A stretch of DNA of 64,000 bases from Vibrio ziniensis. Its GTDB lineage: Bacteria > Pseudomonadota > Gammaproteobacteria > Enterobacterales > Vibrionaceae. The notes beneath the pieces are model-generated. The model was given only the letters and a program-made list of their open reading frames with translations. It did not search any database and had not been told where the DNA came from. Position numbers and translations under genes: made by a program. Shown piece by piece: positions 42,556-51,486 of the stretch. The stretch lies in assembly GCF_011064285.1 (NCBI RefSeq), contig NZ_CP049332.1, positions 1 to 64,000 on the forward strand. Reading direction: 5' to 3'. The stretch's first letter is position 1. Every line of letters begins with the position of its first letter.

Positions 42556-43680
42556 TTATATCACGACCAACTCAGCATTTAATGCTCCAGCCTCATGCAA
42601 TGCTTGTAATATTGACATTAAGTCTGTTGGCGTTGCACCAAGGCTATTAACTGCGCTGACAATAGTATTGAGTTCTGTACCGACAGGCCAAATCATCATA
42701 TTGGATTTCATTTCATCAATATTTACGTCTGACTGTTGAACCACTTCAGTATTTCCAGAACCGGCAAACGCATTTGGCTGACTAACTTGTTGAGATTCAT
42801 TAATGCTTACTGTTAGGTTCCCATGGCTAACTGCGGCTTCGCCCACTTTTACATTCTTACCAATAACGACGGTACCTGTACGTGAATTGAAAACAATACG
42901 TGCAGGCTTGCGACCTTCAGAAACACTGATTTCTTCCAGTATTGACATCATGGTGACACGCTGTTGAGTATCTTTCGGTGCACGCATTTCTACTTTGGCG
43001 TTATTAATCGCGACCGCAACCTTAGGCCCAAACGTATCATTAATTTCACGCACAATGTTTTTTGCAGTAGTGAAGTTAGGCTTACGCAAATTTAATGTAA
43101 TTTTGTCCTGTTCATTAAAATCCGTTGGAATCTCTCTTTCTAGAGTTGCCCCATTTGGCACCCTGCCTGTTGTCGCTGTATTAATTGTTATTTTTGAACC
43201 ACTTCGGCCTTCTGCAGATACGCCACCGACCACAACATTACCTTGCGCAACGGCATAGACTTCACCATCAACACCACGTAGTGGTGTCATTAATAATGTA
43301 CCGCCACGTAAACTCTTTGCATCACCGATGGACGCAACAACGATATCCAGAGTTTGCCCCACTCCTGCCATTGCACTCACTGTTGCTGTAACGCTGACTG
43401 AAGCAACGTTACGCAATTTTGGATCGGTAGATTCATCAAGCTGTACCCCGAATTGGCGTAACATGTTGGTAATAGACTGAGAAGTAAACTTAACCTGATT
43501 GCGGTCACCGTTCCCATCTAAGCCCACCACCATACCGTAGCCAACTAATTGGTTTTCACGAATTCCCTGAACGTCAACCAGATCCATCAATGCAATTTCA
43601 ACTTCTGCCTGAACATTAGGGACCGAACCCAAAGTGAGTACTAACACTACCGAGGAAAAAAATAGATTTAGTGATTTCAT
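42556..43680 (-). CDS. flgI: Lateral flagellar P-ring protein FlgI
   Basis: A 374-residue periplasmic ring protein. Signal peptide KSLNLFFSSVVLVLTLG-SVPNVQA; mature part begins EVEIALMDLVDVQGIRENQL and contains LVGYGMVVGLDGNGDRN, canonical in FlgI, and TDLMSILQALHEAGALNAEL at the end. The ATG at 43680 overlaps the flgH stop in TAATG; five extra residues are open upstream. Forms the bushing in the peptidoglycan layer. Confidence 0.95.
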   Translation of the reverse strand: MKSLNLFFSSVVLVLTLGSVPNVQAEVEIALMDLVDVQGIRENQLVGYGMVVGLDGNGDRNQVKFTSQSITNMLRQFGVQLDESTDPKLRNVASVSVTATVSAMAGVGQTLDIVVASIGDAKSLRGGTLLMTPLRGVDGEVYAVAQGNVVVGGVSAEGRSGSKITINTATTGRVPNGATLEREIPTDFNEQDKITLNLRKPNFTTAKNIVREINDTFGPKVAVAINNAKVEMRAPKDTQQRVTMMSILEEISVSEGRKPARIVFNSRTGTVVIGKNVKVGEAAVSHGNLTVSINESQQVSQPNAFAGSGNTEVVQQSDVNIDEMKSNMMIWPVGTELNTIVSAVNSLGATPTDLMSILQALHEAGALNAELVVI

Positions 43681-44357
43681 TAGAATGGCATCCATGGGCT
43701 ATTAAAGAATTGAGTCAGCCACCCTGAAGCATTACTATCAGCGAGTGCACCACGACCAGAATAAGTAATACTCGCATCACCAATGCGTTGAGAAGAGACC
43801 TGATTGCTACGTGTAATATCTTCCACACGAACAATTCCGGTAAGGCGAATGAATTCATCGCCCTGATTTAAACGAATCCATTTTTCCCCTCGGATTCGAA
43901 GAACTCCGTTAGGTAATACTTCTCCAACAGTTACCGTTATCGCGCCTTGCAATTTGTTACCTTGAGAGCTCGAAGCTGTACCATCAAAACTGCGATCACC
44001 GTCGATCGATGCGCTTAAATCATTAAAAGATTTATTACCAATGGTTGGTACACCGAAGCCAATACTAGCTGTTTTGCCATATTGCGTATCAGCGCTTTTG
44101 CTTGATTCCGTTTCCTCTGAGAGCAACACAGTCAAAACGTCACCGACACGGTATGCTCGTCTATCCTGAAACAATGTCATTGAATAGTTATGGCGATAAA
44201 GACTGCCTGATTTTGGTTGTGGCAGAGAGTAATCCAAAGTTGGAGGACCATATTTTTCATTATCAGGTGATGGGGGAGTAAACTCTTCTCTCCCTGCACA
44301 ACCCGATAGAACTAAAAGGCTTAGTAATCCAAGCTGTGCTACTACTCTGCTCTTCAT
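43680..44357 (-). CDS. flgH: Lateral flagellar L-ring lipoprotein FlgH
   Basis: A 225-residue outer-membrane lipoprotein. The lipobox LVLSGC ends the signal peptide, and DRRAYRVGDVLTVLL, ITVTVGEVLPNGVLRIRGEK and GIVRVEDITRSNQVSS are the usual FlgH blocks. It ends in SGWLTQFFNSPWMPF, also typical. It forms the outer-membrane ring of the rod. Located between flgG and flgI. Confidence 0.95.
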   Translation of the reverse strand: MKSRVVAQLGLLSLLVLSGCAGREEFTPPSPDNEKYGPPTLDYSLPQPKSGSLYRHNYSMTLFQDRRAYRVGDVLTVLLSEETESSKSADTQYGKTASIGFGVPTIGNKSFNDLSASIDGDRSFDGTASSSQGNKLQGAITVTVGEVLPNGVLRIRGEKWIRLNQGDEFIRLTGIVRVEDITRSNQVSSQRIGDASITYSGRGALADSNASGWLTQFFNSPWMPF

Positions 44358-44367
44358 CGCTTATTCC

Positions 44368-45153
44368 TTATATTGACTGTGAAACATACTTCAGCATGTC
44401 ATCAGCCGCTGATACAACTTTGGCATTCATTTCATACGCACGCTGCGTGGTAATCATGTCAACCATTTCTTCAACCACCTGCACGTTAGAACCTTCAAGA
44501 ACACCTTGCTTGATGCTGCCTACACCATCTTCACCAGCAATTAATTCTTCAGCCTGACCACTGGCATCCGTTTCACGAAACAGGTTGCCACCTAGCGCTT
44601 CCAAACCTGCTGGATTGATAAATCTTGCTAATGTAATCTGCCCTAGTTGCTGCGGTGTTGAATCCGCTGCAGTCGTAGTTGTCACCGTGCCATCGACACC
44701 TACCGACAAAGAGATCGCATCATCTGGAATTTGGATTTGCGGTTGTAGAGGCAAACCTTGGCTATTCACCATTAGGCCTTCCGAGTTGACATGGAACTGG
44801 CCATTACGGCTATACATAATCTGACCATCTGAGTTTTCTATCTGGAAAAAACCTTGTCCCATAACTGCCAGATCCATTTCTTGGCCTGTGTTTTGAGTGT
44901 TGCCTTGTGTAAATACTTTTTGCGTACCGACAACACGCACACCACTACCTAATTGCATCCCTGTTGGCAGTTGGTTCACCTGATCAACTGGTGCGCCCGG
45001 TTGACGCTGAATGCTATAAAATAGGTCTTCAAACACCACACGGTCACGTTTAAAACCAACCGTGTTAATGTTTGCTAAGTTGTTAGAAATTGCGGTCATC
45101 TTGGTATCTTGTGCCGCCATACCTGTTTTACTGACCCATAGAGCTGAGTGCAT
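44368..45153 (-). CDS. flgG: Lateral flagellar distal rod protein FlgG
   Basis: A 261-residue rod protein. SALWVSKTGMAAQDTKMTAI then SNNLANINTVGFKRD are the rod-family N-terminal motif, and VVEEMVDMITTQRAYEMNAK the C-terminal one. GAPVDQVNQLPTGMQLGSGV is specific for FlgG. Exported without a cleaved signal. It lies between flgF and flgH. Confidence 0.95.
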   Translation of the reverse strand: MHSALWVSKTGMAAQDTKMTAISNNLANINTVGFKRDRVVFEDLFYSIQRQPGAPVDQVNQLPTGMQLGSGVRVVGTQKVFTQGNTQNTGQEMDLAVMGQGFFQIENSDGQIMYSRNGQFHVNSEGLMVNSQGLPLQPQIQIPDDAISLSVGVDGTVTTTTAADSTPQQLGQITLARFINPAGLEALGGNLFRETDASGQAEELIAGEDGVGSIKQGVLEGSNVQVVEEMVDMITTQRAYEMNAKVVSAADDMLKYVSQSI

Positions 45154-45180
45154 TAGAAGTTCTCCTTACTGCGCAATATT

Positions 45181-45915
45181 CTATTTAGCGCTAACTAACT
45201 TATTACCAGCCTGAGCCAGTGTTTCTGCTGTTTTCATCATTCGGACTTGCATTTCAAAGTTGCGTGTCAGTGACATAACGCTCAGTAACTCATCAATCGC
45301 AGAAACGTTACTACCTTCGATATGTTCTGAATTTAGCTGCACTGTTTCATCAGCATTCAGAGCTACACCGTCAACGGTATGTAATAAACTGTCGCTTTCT
45401 TTCTGTAACTGACCATCAGCTGGATTGACCAACTTCAGTGTACCGACCATGATGTCAGCACCACCACCAGGAGGCGTTACGGAAATCACACCACGCTCAC
45501 TGATTTCAACTTGCTGATATTCCGGCAACGTAATTGGAGCGCCGTTGTCATCCAAAACAGCGAAGCCATTGATAGTCAAAGCACCCGTTGTATCGACGGA
45601 GATGTTGCCTGCGCGCGTATATGCTTCGCTACCGTCCGGAGTCTGAACGGCCAGAAAGCCTGCCCCCATAATCGCAACATCGAGTGCTCGCCCTGTTTTT
45701 ACAATGTCACCACTGTCAAAACGGGTCGAAGCAGAGTTGGTCACAACCAACGTTCGGCCATCAAAACCGGAACCCAGTAGTGGTACACTGCTAACACGTT
45801 CCATATCAGCACGGAAACCGGCTGTATCAGCGTTAGATAAGTTGTTAGAACGTACGTGCTGTGCTTTAAGAACCCGACTGGCCCCTGAAGTAGCGGTATA
45901 AAGCAAACTATCCAT
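45181..45915 (-). CDS. flgF: Lateral flagellar proximal rod protein FlgF
   Basis: A 244-residue rod protein. It begins LLYTATSGASRVLKAQHVRS with NNLSNADTAGFRADME, and ends with LLSVMSLTRNFEMQVRMM, the pattern of FlgF. The middle (GRALDVAIMGAGFLAVQTPD, GSEAYTRAGNISVD) is the shared rod/hook core. Located between flgE and flgG. Confidence 0.93.
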   Translation of the reverse strand: MDSLLYTATSGASRVLKAQHVRSNNLSNADTAGFRADMERVSSVPLLGSGFDGRTLVVTNSASTRFDSGDIVKTGRALDVAIMGAGFLAVQTPDGSEAYTRAGNISVDTTGALTINGFAVLDDNGAPITLPEYQQVEISERGVISVTPPGGGADIMVGTLKLVNPADGQLQKESDSLLHTVDGVALNADETVQLNSEHIEGSNVSAIDELLSVMSLTRNFEMQVRMMKTAETLAQAGNKLVSAK

Positions 45916-45926
45916 TTCCGATCCCG

Positions 45927-47123
45927 TTAAATTGCATTAAACAGAGCCTGTGTCAGCTTATCTTCCGTAGAGATAGTTTTCGCATTCGCCTGATAGTTGC
46001 GTTGCGCCGTCATCAAGCTAACCAACTCACCGGTCAAATCAACGTTTGAACCTTCAAGCGCACCTGCTGATAGATCACCTAGTGTACCGGTACCAGGAAC
46101 GCCTCTGATTGGCGAACCTGAACTATAGCTTTGAGTCCAAGCGGTACCATTCACTTTTACCAAGCCTTGAGGGTTAGCAAAATTTGCCAAAACAACTTGA
46201 CCTTGTAGTTGAGACTCACCATTGGTATAGGTCGCATAGACCATGCCGTTGTCTTCAATACGTACACCACTCAATTCACCTGAGGTATAACCATTAGGGT
46301 TATTTGTACTCACACTAAAATCGGCACCAAACTGAGTGCTTCCTGTCATGCTGATATCAATGCTCATAGCATCAGCGCCTGCTGCTGGGAAAGCGACGTT
46401 GAATGACCCGGTTGGTGATAACAGAGTACCGTCGGTATTAAAAGTCACCGCTTGTGTTGTCACTGGAGTGGCACTACCGTCCACTTGAACATTGATTTCC
46501 CAAGCGTTGTCACCCGTTTTAGTAAAATACTGTGTAACCGTATGGCTGTTACCTAAAGAGTCATAAACCTTTGAGGTGTAAGAAGAGTTAAATGAATTTG
46601 GATCAGATGAATCAAATGGATATACCACTTGGTCAATCGCATCAGCGCTCGCATTAAAGTTAGAAACAAACTCCAGAGAATCTGTTGCTTTAGCCGCAAG
46701 AGAAGAAGTAACAATTTTGATATCACCAACCGAACCACTCATTAGAGTGTTGTTCGCATCCACACCGTAACCTTGTAGAGCCGCCCCCGTATTGCTCACG
46801 ATATTGTTGTTTTTATCTGTACTAAAAACACCAGAGCGGGTGTATTGAATCTGTCCTGCAGAATCTTGGGTGATGAAAAAGCCACTGCCGTTAATTGCCA
46901 GATCCATAGCACGACCGGTATTAGTGATTGAACCATTGGTATCAAAATCTTGAGACGTAGCAGCTACTTCTACACCGCCAGGCTGCAATCCATTATAAAC
47001 AGCCGAAAACTCAGTTCTGGCACCTTTGAATCCGTATGTTGATGCGTTAGCAATATTATGGCTGATCGTGCTTAATTCTGTGTTGGTCGCATTCAAGCCG
47101 CTAAGAGCAATATTAAAACTCAT
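45927..47123 (-). CDS. flgE: Lateral flagellar hook protein FlgE
   Basis: A 398-residue hook subunit. FNIALSGLNATNTELSTISH with NIANASTYGFKGAR is the N-terminal axial motif, GRAMDLAINGSGFFITQDSA the core, and LVSLMTAQRNYQANAKTIST the C-terminal helix. The long middle (about residues 140-290) is the variable outer domain. Located between flgD and flgF. Confidence 0.95.
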   Translation of the reverse strand: MSFNIALSGLNATNTELSTISHNIANASTYGFKGARTEFSAVYNGLQPGGVEVAATSQDFDTNGSITNTGRAMDLAINGSGFFITQDSAGQIQYTRSGVFSTDKNNNIVSNTGAALQGYGVDANNTLMSGSVGDIKIVTSSLAAKATDSLEFVSNFNASADAIDQVVYPFDSSDPNSFNSSYTSKVYDSLGNSHTVTQYFTKTGDNAWEINVQVDGSATPVTTQAVTFNTDGTLLSPTGSFNVAFPAAGADAMSIDISMTGSTQFGADFSVSTNNPNGYTSGELSGVRIEDNGMVYATYTNGESQLQGQVVLANFANPQGLVKVNGTAWTQSYSSGSPIRGVPGTGTLGDLSAGALEGSNVDLTGELVSLMTAQRNYQANAKTISTEDKLTQALFNAI

Positions 47124-47150
47124 AATAAACCTCAGTTTCCTTATATGGCA

Positions 47151-47828
47151 TTAGCCGCCAAATTGAGTGATTTGATAAAAAGGTACACTTCCTACACCTG
47201 CAACATTGACCATGGCAGAACCGCCGTTAGCTGGAATTCGTACCTGTTCAACTTCACCAGCGAGCAATACATTAGGAGTTGGTTGGCCGTCTTGTACCTG
47301 AACAGTAATACTGTATGTACCTTCGTTAAGCCCTAACTTTTCAGGATCAATAGAGAACGCAACCTCTCCAGCAGCGTGTGCGCCAAGAGGTACTTTCGTT
47401 GTTTCGCCATATTGATCAGTGATAAGTAAGTTGACTTGGCTGGATGCATAATCCAGTTCAACTTTCCCATTCTGTGGGTCGCTATCTAGCTCGAACTCAT
47501 TACTCGATATGTAAACCGTCTGCCCAACCAAACCTGCGGTAGAAAGCACCTGCATGTTGTCTAACAGCACAGTGTTGTTCTGCATAACGGTAGACATGTT
47601 TTCCATACTTTGTACTTGAGAAAACTGGGCTAGTTGACCTACATATTCCGTACCATCCATTGGGTTCAATGGATCCTGGTTCTGAATCTGAGCTACCATC
47701 AGGCTAATGAATTCATTCTCAAGTGATGTAGCGCTGTTAGCGTCCAGTGTGTTGGCACTAACTGAGGTAGTTGTTGTAGCACTTCCAGTGGTATCTCCGG
47801 AGAGAGCTGTATATTGTGCAATTGTCAT
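47151..47828 (-). CDS. flgD: Lateral flagellar hook-capping protein FlgD
   Basis: A 225-residue scaffold that caps the growing hook and is lost afterwards. LENEFISLMVAQIQNQDPLN and PMDGTEYVGQLAQFSQVQSM are the FlgD N-terminal signatures; the C-terminal half is an Ig-like/tudor fold. It overlaps flgC by one base and precedes flgE. Confidence 0.95.
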   Translation of the reverse strand: MTIAQYTALSGDTTGSATTTTSVSANTLDANSATSLENEFISLMVAQIQNQDPLNPMDGTEYVGQLAQFSQVQSMENMSTVMQNNTVLLDNMQVLSTAGLVGQTVYISSNEFELDSDPQNGKVELDYASSQVNLLITDQYGETTKVPLGAHAAGEVAFSIDPEKLGLNEGTYSITVQVQDGQPTPNVLLAGEVEQVRIPANGGSAMVNVAGVGSVPFYQITQFGG

Positions 47829-48262
47829 TAGTTACCCTGTCCTAATCTAAGTAATCCCTGTTGCATACTCTTAACGTTAGTCAGTACTTCAACGTTGGTT
47901 TCAAAACTGCGCGTCGCGGACATCATGTCAGCCATCTCAGCAACAACATCAATATCTGGGTAGTAAACATAACCGTCAGCATCTGCCAGTGGGCTACTTG
48001 GCTCAAATCGCTTTTCTGCCTGCCCCTGATTCTGAACAACATCAACAATACGAACTTCCGCACTTGGATAAGCATTGTCGCTAGCGGTCAGTTGACTTTT
48101 GTTATAAACCGTTGCAAACACCGGCTTTAAAGCTTTATAGGCGTCATTGGGATTTGCAGATACTGCATCCGCATTCGCCAAATTGCTCGCTACCGTGTTA
48201 AGGCGAACGGTCTGTGCATTCATTGCAGAACCTGCAATGGCATAGATATCAGTAAATGACAT
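47828..48262 (-). CDS. flgC: Lateral flagellar proximal rod protein FlgC
   Basis: A 144-residue rod protein. FTDIYAIAGSAMNAQTVRLN and VASNLANADAVS are the N-terminal motif, YYPDIDVVAEMADMMSATRS with FETNVEVL the C-terminal one. It follows flgB by two bases and overlaps the flgD start. Confidence 0.94.
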   Translation of the reverse strand: MSFTDIYAIAGSAMNAQTVRLNTVASNLANADAVSANPNDAYKALKPVFATVYNKSQLTASDNAYPSAEVRIVDVVQNQGQAEKRFEPSSPLADADGYVYYPDIDVVAEMADMMSATRSFETNVEVLTNVKSMQQGLLRLGQGN

Positions 48263-48264
48263 GA

Positions 48265-48627
48265 TTAACGTCCTTCTATCGCTTTCGCTAAACCTTGAAA
48301 TTTCATATTGAGAAAAGTCAGGCTTGTTTGAAAATCCATGTTGTTCTGAGCAAATTTTCCTTGCTCAACCCCAAGTTCAACCGTGTTACCGTTCTTACTG
48401 TTCTGATAAGGAATCGAATATTGAGTCTCCACCTGTAAAGAAGGAACCGCAGGATCAACACCCAATTTGCCGACTGAATCGATAACTGTTGTAAAACTCA
48501 GGTCCTTAGCCAGATATCCCGGAGTGTCAACATTCGCTAGGTTACCTGCGAGAACTTTGGTACGCTCAACGCGAAAATTAAGTGCCTCGGGATGTACGCC
48601 TAACGCAGTTTCAAATGAAATAGCCAT
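48265..48627 (-). CDS. flgB: Lateral flagellar proximal rod protein FlgB
   Basis: A 120-residue rod protein that leads the operon. The motif RTKVLAGNLANVDTPGYLAK and the C-terminal FAQNNMDFQTSLTFLNMKFQ are typical of FlgB. A sigma-54-like promoter lies about 40-55 bases upstream, and the gene is divergent from flgA. Confidence 0.94.
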   Translation of the reverse strand: MAISFETALGVHPEALNFRVERTKVLAGNLANVDTPGYLAKDLSFTTVIDSVGKLGVDPAVPSLQVETQYSIPYQNSKNGNTVELGVEQGKFAQNNMDFQTSLTFLNMKFQGLAKAIEGR

Positions 48628-48666
48628 GCATTGTCCTTACAGGTTGGCTTATACTTTCTGTAGATA

Positions 48667-48683
48667 TAACAAGATGTGTGCCA
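48667..48683 (-). promoter_or_regulatory. Sigma-54-like promoter for the flgB operon
   Basis: On the minus strand TGGCACACATCTTGTTA has a perfect -24 box (TGGCAC) and the correct spacing to a -12 box that is TTGT instead of TTGC. It would start transcription about 30 bases before flgB, and the locus encodes a LafK-type sigma-54 activator. The mismatch at -12 makes this a good but not certain site. Confidence 0.6.
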
Positions 48684-48717
48684 TAAATTTAATCAATATT
48701 TATCAATGAGTTATTAC

Positions 48718-49503
48718 ATGGAAAGGAAGCGGAACTTCCGCATATCGGAAACAAACCATAGCGAAGAGGAAGTAATTTTTTCCTCTGTTCCATTTTGGAT
48801 GATAATGATGTTCGTGTTGCTCTTGCTGAGTACGGAGACTCAAGCAGCCAACATGACGGAACAAAAGATTCAACAGCTAGTGGAAAGCCAGCTTAAACAG
48901 GAAATAGTTGGATTAGCAGAGCAAAGAAAGTGGGCGGAATACCAAACCGATTGGCAAGTATGGGTGCCTAGTTCAGCAAACCACCTTAAAGAATGTCACT
49001 CACCTTTGATTATTTCCGGTCAAGATAACCAGTCAATCCCAGTCGGTAACTTAAAACGCTCGCTGACTTGTGATGACGGAAGCATAAGTTGGAGTATTAA
49101 CGTAACAGTAAAAGCCTCGTTAACACTTCCGGTTGTTGTGCTACAGACACCGTTATCACGAGGTCAAACTATTGATGCATCTATGCTAAAAATAGAGACT
49201 CGCACCCTGACACATCAGGATGATTTTTTCACTCGAATTTCTGATGCAACAGGAAAAGACGCGACGCGACGCATGCGAGTCGGACAAATTCTAGACCCCA
49301 TGCTACTCAACAGCCCCCCCCTAGTGATGAAAGGTAACCAAGTCATCATCGTCGCATCGAAAAATGGTGTTAATGCATCAACCCAAGGTGTCGCCTTACA
49401 GGATGGCGGATTAGGAGATCAAATCGAAGTACGTAATAGTTCATCGCAAACCGTTATCCATGCCGTGGTAACAGGGCTAAATCAGGTAAACACCCAGTTT
49501 TGA
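48718..49503 (+). CDS. flgA: Lateral flagellar P-ring assembly chaperone FlgA
   Basis: About 261 residues, exported to the periplasm to assist FlgI ring assembly. A hydrophobic segment (FWMIMMFVLLLLSTETQA) lies unusually about 30 residues in, so the true start is uncertain: ATG at 48718 is chosen, with earlier in-frame starts to 48676 and a later ATG just before the helix possible. The C-terminal SAF domain (VVVLQTPLSRGQTIDASMLK, ATGKDATRRMRVGQIL, VKGNQVIIVASK-like VMKGNQVIIVASK) is clear. It starts the flgA-flgM-flgN group, divergent from flgB. Confidence 0.9.
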   Translation: MERKRNFRISETNHSEEEVIFSSVPFWMIMMFVLLLLSTETQAANMTEQKIQQLVESQLKQEIVGLAEQRKWAEYQTDWQVWVPSSANHLKECHSPLIISGQDNQSIPVGNLKRSLTCDDGSISWSINVTVKASLTLPVVVLQTPLSRGQTIDASMLKIETRTLTHQDDFFTRISDATGKDATRRMRVGQILDPMLLNSPPLVMKGNQVIIVASKNGVNASTQGVALQDGGLGDQIEVRNSSSQTVIHAVVTGLNQVNTQF

Positions 49504-49590
49504 TCAAAAAAAACATTTTTTAATTTAATAATGAATTGTCCCCTGTCGCCTACTAATAGTAACAAAGCAATTTGACCTAAGAGCTGAACC

Positions 49591-49869
49591 ATGAAAATCG
49601 ATAAAGTATCGGGCGCACATGTCCCTCAATCAACATTACAGAATGCCAAAAAGCCTGCAGAGCTTAGCCAACCAACGAAAATCAGCGAACCTGCAATGAA
49701 TGCAAATACCGCTGCACTGGAAAAGGCTCAATCAGATATGGCTTCACTACCAGACATCGATATGGAAAAGGTTGCCCAAGTTCGAGCTGCATTAGCCCGC
49801 GGTGAGCTGGATTTGGACAGTAAAGCATTATCACAAGCGATGATGCAGTTCCACACTGGACACGAGTAA
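49591..49869 (+). CDS. flgM: Lateral anti-sigma-28 factor FlgM
   Basis: A 92-residue protein. The C-terminal SLPDIDMEKVAQVRAALARG and ELDLDSKALSQAMMQF are typical of the sigma-28-binding part of FlgM; the N-terminal half is polar and probably unstructured, as in other FlgM proteins. It would hold the lateral sigma-28 until hook completion, when it is exported. Located between flgA and flgN. Confidence 0.88.
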   Translation: MKIDKVSGAHVPQSTLQNAKKPAELSQPTKISEPAMNANTAALEKAQSDMASLPDIDMEKVAQVRAALARGELDLDSKALSQAMMQFHTGHE

Positions 49870-49889
49870 CAGGTAACTAGGAGCGACTC

Positions 49890-50333
49890 ATGGCGACTAA
49901 CCGTGGACAATATATCCAAGATTTCATGGCGACCATTAGTGAAGACTTGAAGCTCTATAGCTTGCTTCATACATTAATCACCGAACAGAAGTTATTGTAT
50001 ATTGAATTTAAAGGTGACGAACTGGCAAAAAATATACAACAACAGGTGCCTTTACTTAACCGATTAAATAAAAATGCTTCGCAACGAACAAAATGCCTAA
50101 AAAGCCTGGGGTTATCCAATGGCTCACATTCGGCTTTGCGTTTGTTTAATGCGTTACCTGAGAGCGTTAGACCTAAATATACCAAACAGTGGCACTCGCT
50201 GAATCAATTGGTAGAACAGTGTAAAAAATTAAATCAGGAAAACGGTCAAAGTTCTGCAGCTTTTCATGAGCTTCTGAGCGACTTGACTCACTCTTCACTA
50301 ACATACGAAGAACGCATCACTGAAGTATTATGA
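49890..50333 (+). CDS. flgN: Lateral flagellar export chaperone FlgN
   Basis: A 147-residue helical protein that would chaperone FlgK and FlgL. No strong motif is visible, but size, helical content, charged ends and position after flgM identify it. GAGCG lies upstream as ribosome-binding site. Its stop overlaps the transglycosylase start by four bases. Confidence 0.8.
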   Translation: MATNRGQYIQDFMATISEDLKLYSLLHTLITEQKLLYIEFKGDELAKNIQQQVPLLNRLNKNASQRTKCLKSLGLSNGSHSALRLFNALPESVRPKYTKQWHSLNQLVEQCKKLNQENGQSSAAFHELLSDLTHSSLTYEERITEVL

Positions 50334-51049
50334 TCTACCCGTTTAAAGTTACACAGTGCCTTATATGTCCAATATTATATGGGGTTATTGTCAGTATTGT
50401 GCTACTACTTGGTACGCCCGCTTGTCTGGCTCAGACCTTTAGCAAAGAGGTCGCGAGTCAGGAAGCCCTGCTAACACCTTATAAAAAGCAGATTGATTTA
50501 CGCATAAAAGCCCATCAACCAATTACCGACTTCATATTAAATCAACTCAAGCAAAACTCCTTACCTAACCAATTGGTTTTACTGCCAATGCTTGAATCGT
50601 CTTATAATGCTGAAGCCATATCTCATGCAGGGGCGCGGGGATTATGGCAACTCATGCCGGCTACAGCTGAGCGTTTTGGTTTGACAACTTCCCCAAACGA
50701 TCAACGACTTAATGTTGCTGCCAGTACTAAAGCAGCACTGAGCTATATCAAATTCCTCTATAACAAATTTGATGGCAACCTAACATTGACTCTTGCTGCT
50801 TACAATGCAGGTGAAGGACGCGTTGAGCGGGCGATAGCACGAGCGGGAAGCCGTGAATTTCATAAGCTACGTTTACCTCAAGAAACCATTCAATATGTTC
50901 ACCGTTTTTATGCACTAGTGAACTTAATTAACGTACCATCGATAAATCAACACTCATTCCGTCCGTTGATGCTTTTTAGTTCGAACAATCAAGTGACGAC
51001 TCAGCCCATTATCAATTTGCAGCCTCTGCCGCCATTAATTCAGCTATAG
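50330..51049 (+). CDS. Exported lytic transglycosylase of the lateral flagellar locus
   Basis: A 239-residue enzyme with a signal peptide (VIVSIVLLLGTPACLAQ-type segment). The SLT domain shows the catalytic glutamate in LLPMLESSYN, then AISHAGARGLWQLMPATAE, and later LTLAAYNAGEGRVERAI. Such enzymes cut peptidoglycan so that the rod can pass. The gene overlaps flgN, so it belongs to the flagellar operon and may replace the missing muramidase half of FlgJ (42022). A repeat array begins at its stop codon. Confidence 0.87.
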   Translation: MIYPFKVTQCLICPILYGVIVSIVLLLGTPACLAQTFSKEVASQEALLTPYKKQIDLRIKAHQPITDFILNQLKQNSLPNQLVLLPMLESSYNAEAISHAGARGLWQLMPATAERFGLTTSPNDQRLNVAASTKAALSYIKFLYNKFDGNLTLTLAAYNAGEGRVERAIARAGSREFHKLRLPQETIQYVHRFYALVNLINVPSINQHSFRPLMLFSSNNQVTTQPIINLQPLPPLIQL

Positions 51050-51351
51050 AACCATTCTAAGTGCAAATGTGATTAGATGCCGAGAACAGGCATCGAGTGC
51101 GAAGATGTATCAATTCGTCCATGAAACTCTGCCGAGTCTCCCTTGGCTTGAAAAGTTTGCTCATCAAAGCCCAATCACTGATACCATCCTAGATAAAAAT
51201 GTGCTCAAACTGAGCATCGGTAGAACAGCGAATAGGCGTCAAACGCAAACGCGCATTCATACGTCCCTGAAGCTCCGCCGAGCCATCCATAGCTCGGAGG
51301 GTTTGCTTATCGACGCATGTTCACCGATCAGGAAATTATCCAGAATGGTAT
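51050..51351 (+). repeat. Tandem pair of dispersed repeats (copies B' and B)
   Basis: Copy B' (51050-51180) starts at the transglycosylase stop codon with ACCATTCTAAGTGCAAATGT and lacks its right terminal repeat. Copy B (51181-51351, 171 bases) is complete: ATACCATCCTAGATAA at the left and TTATCCAGAATGGTAT at the right are inverted with two mismatches. The core palindrome in B is GAGCCATCCATAGCTC (51280-51295). B matches copy A (33466) very closely; B' is more diverged. Confidence 0.85.
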
Positions 51352-51486
51352 GAACAATGCCTTTTCCAGATTAGTATAGGAACTTCACAAACATCCCACG
51401 AACAAAACATATGAAGTACTTGTCAAAGTACTTCATAGAGAATCACAACGGATAATAGTAAGGAAACAAAAAGGAGTTGACCAGAT

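Noticed and set aside
51069..51353. Plus-strand frame of 94 codons after the transglycosylase
   Set aside because: It covers repeat copies B' and B and shares peptide pieces with the frame in copy A, so it reflects the repeat and not a gene.
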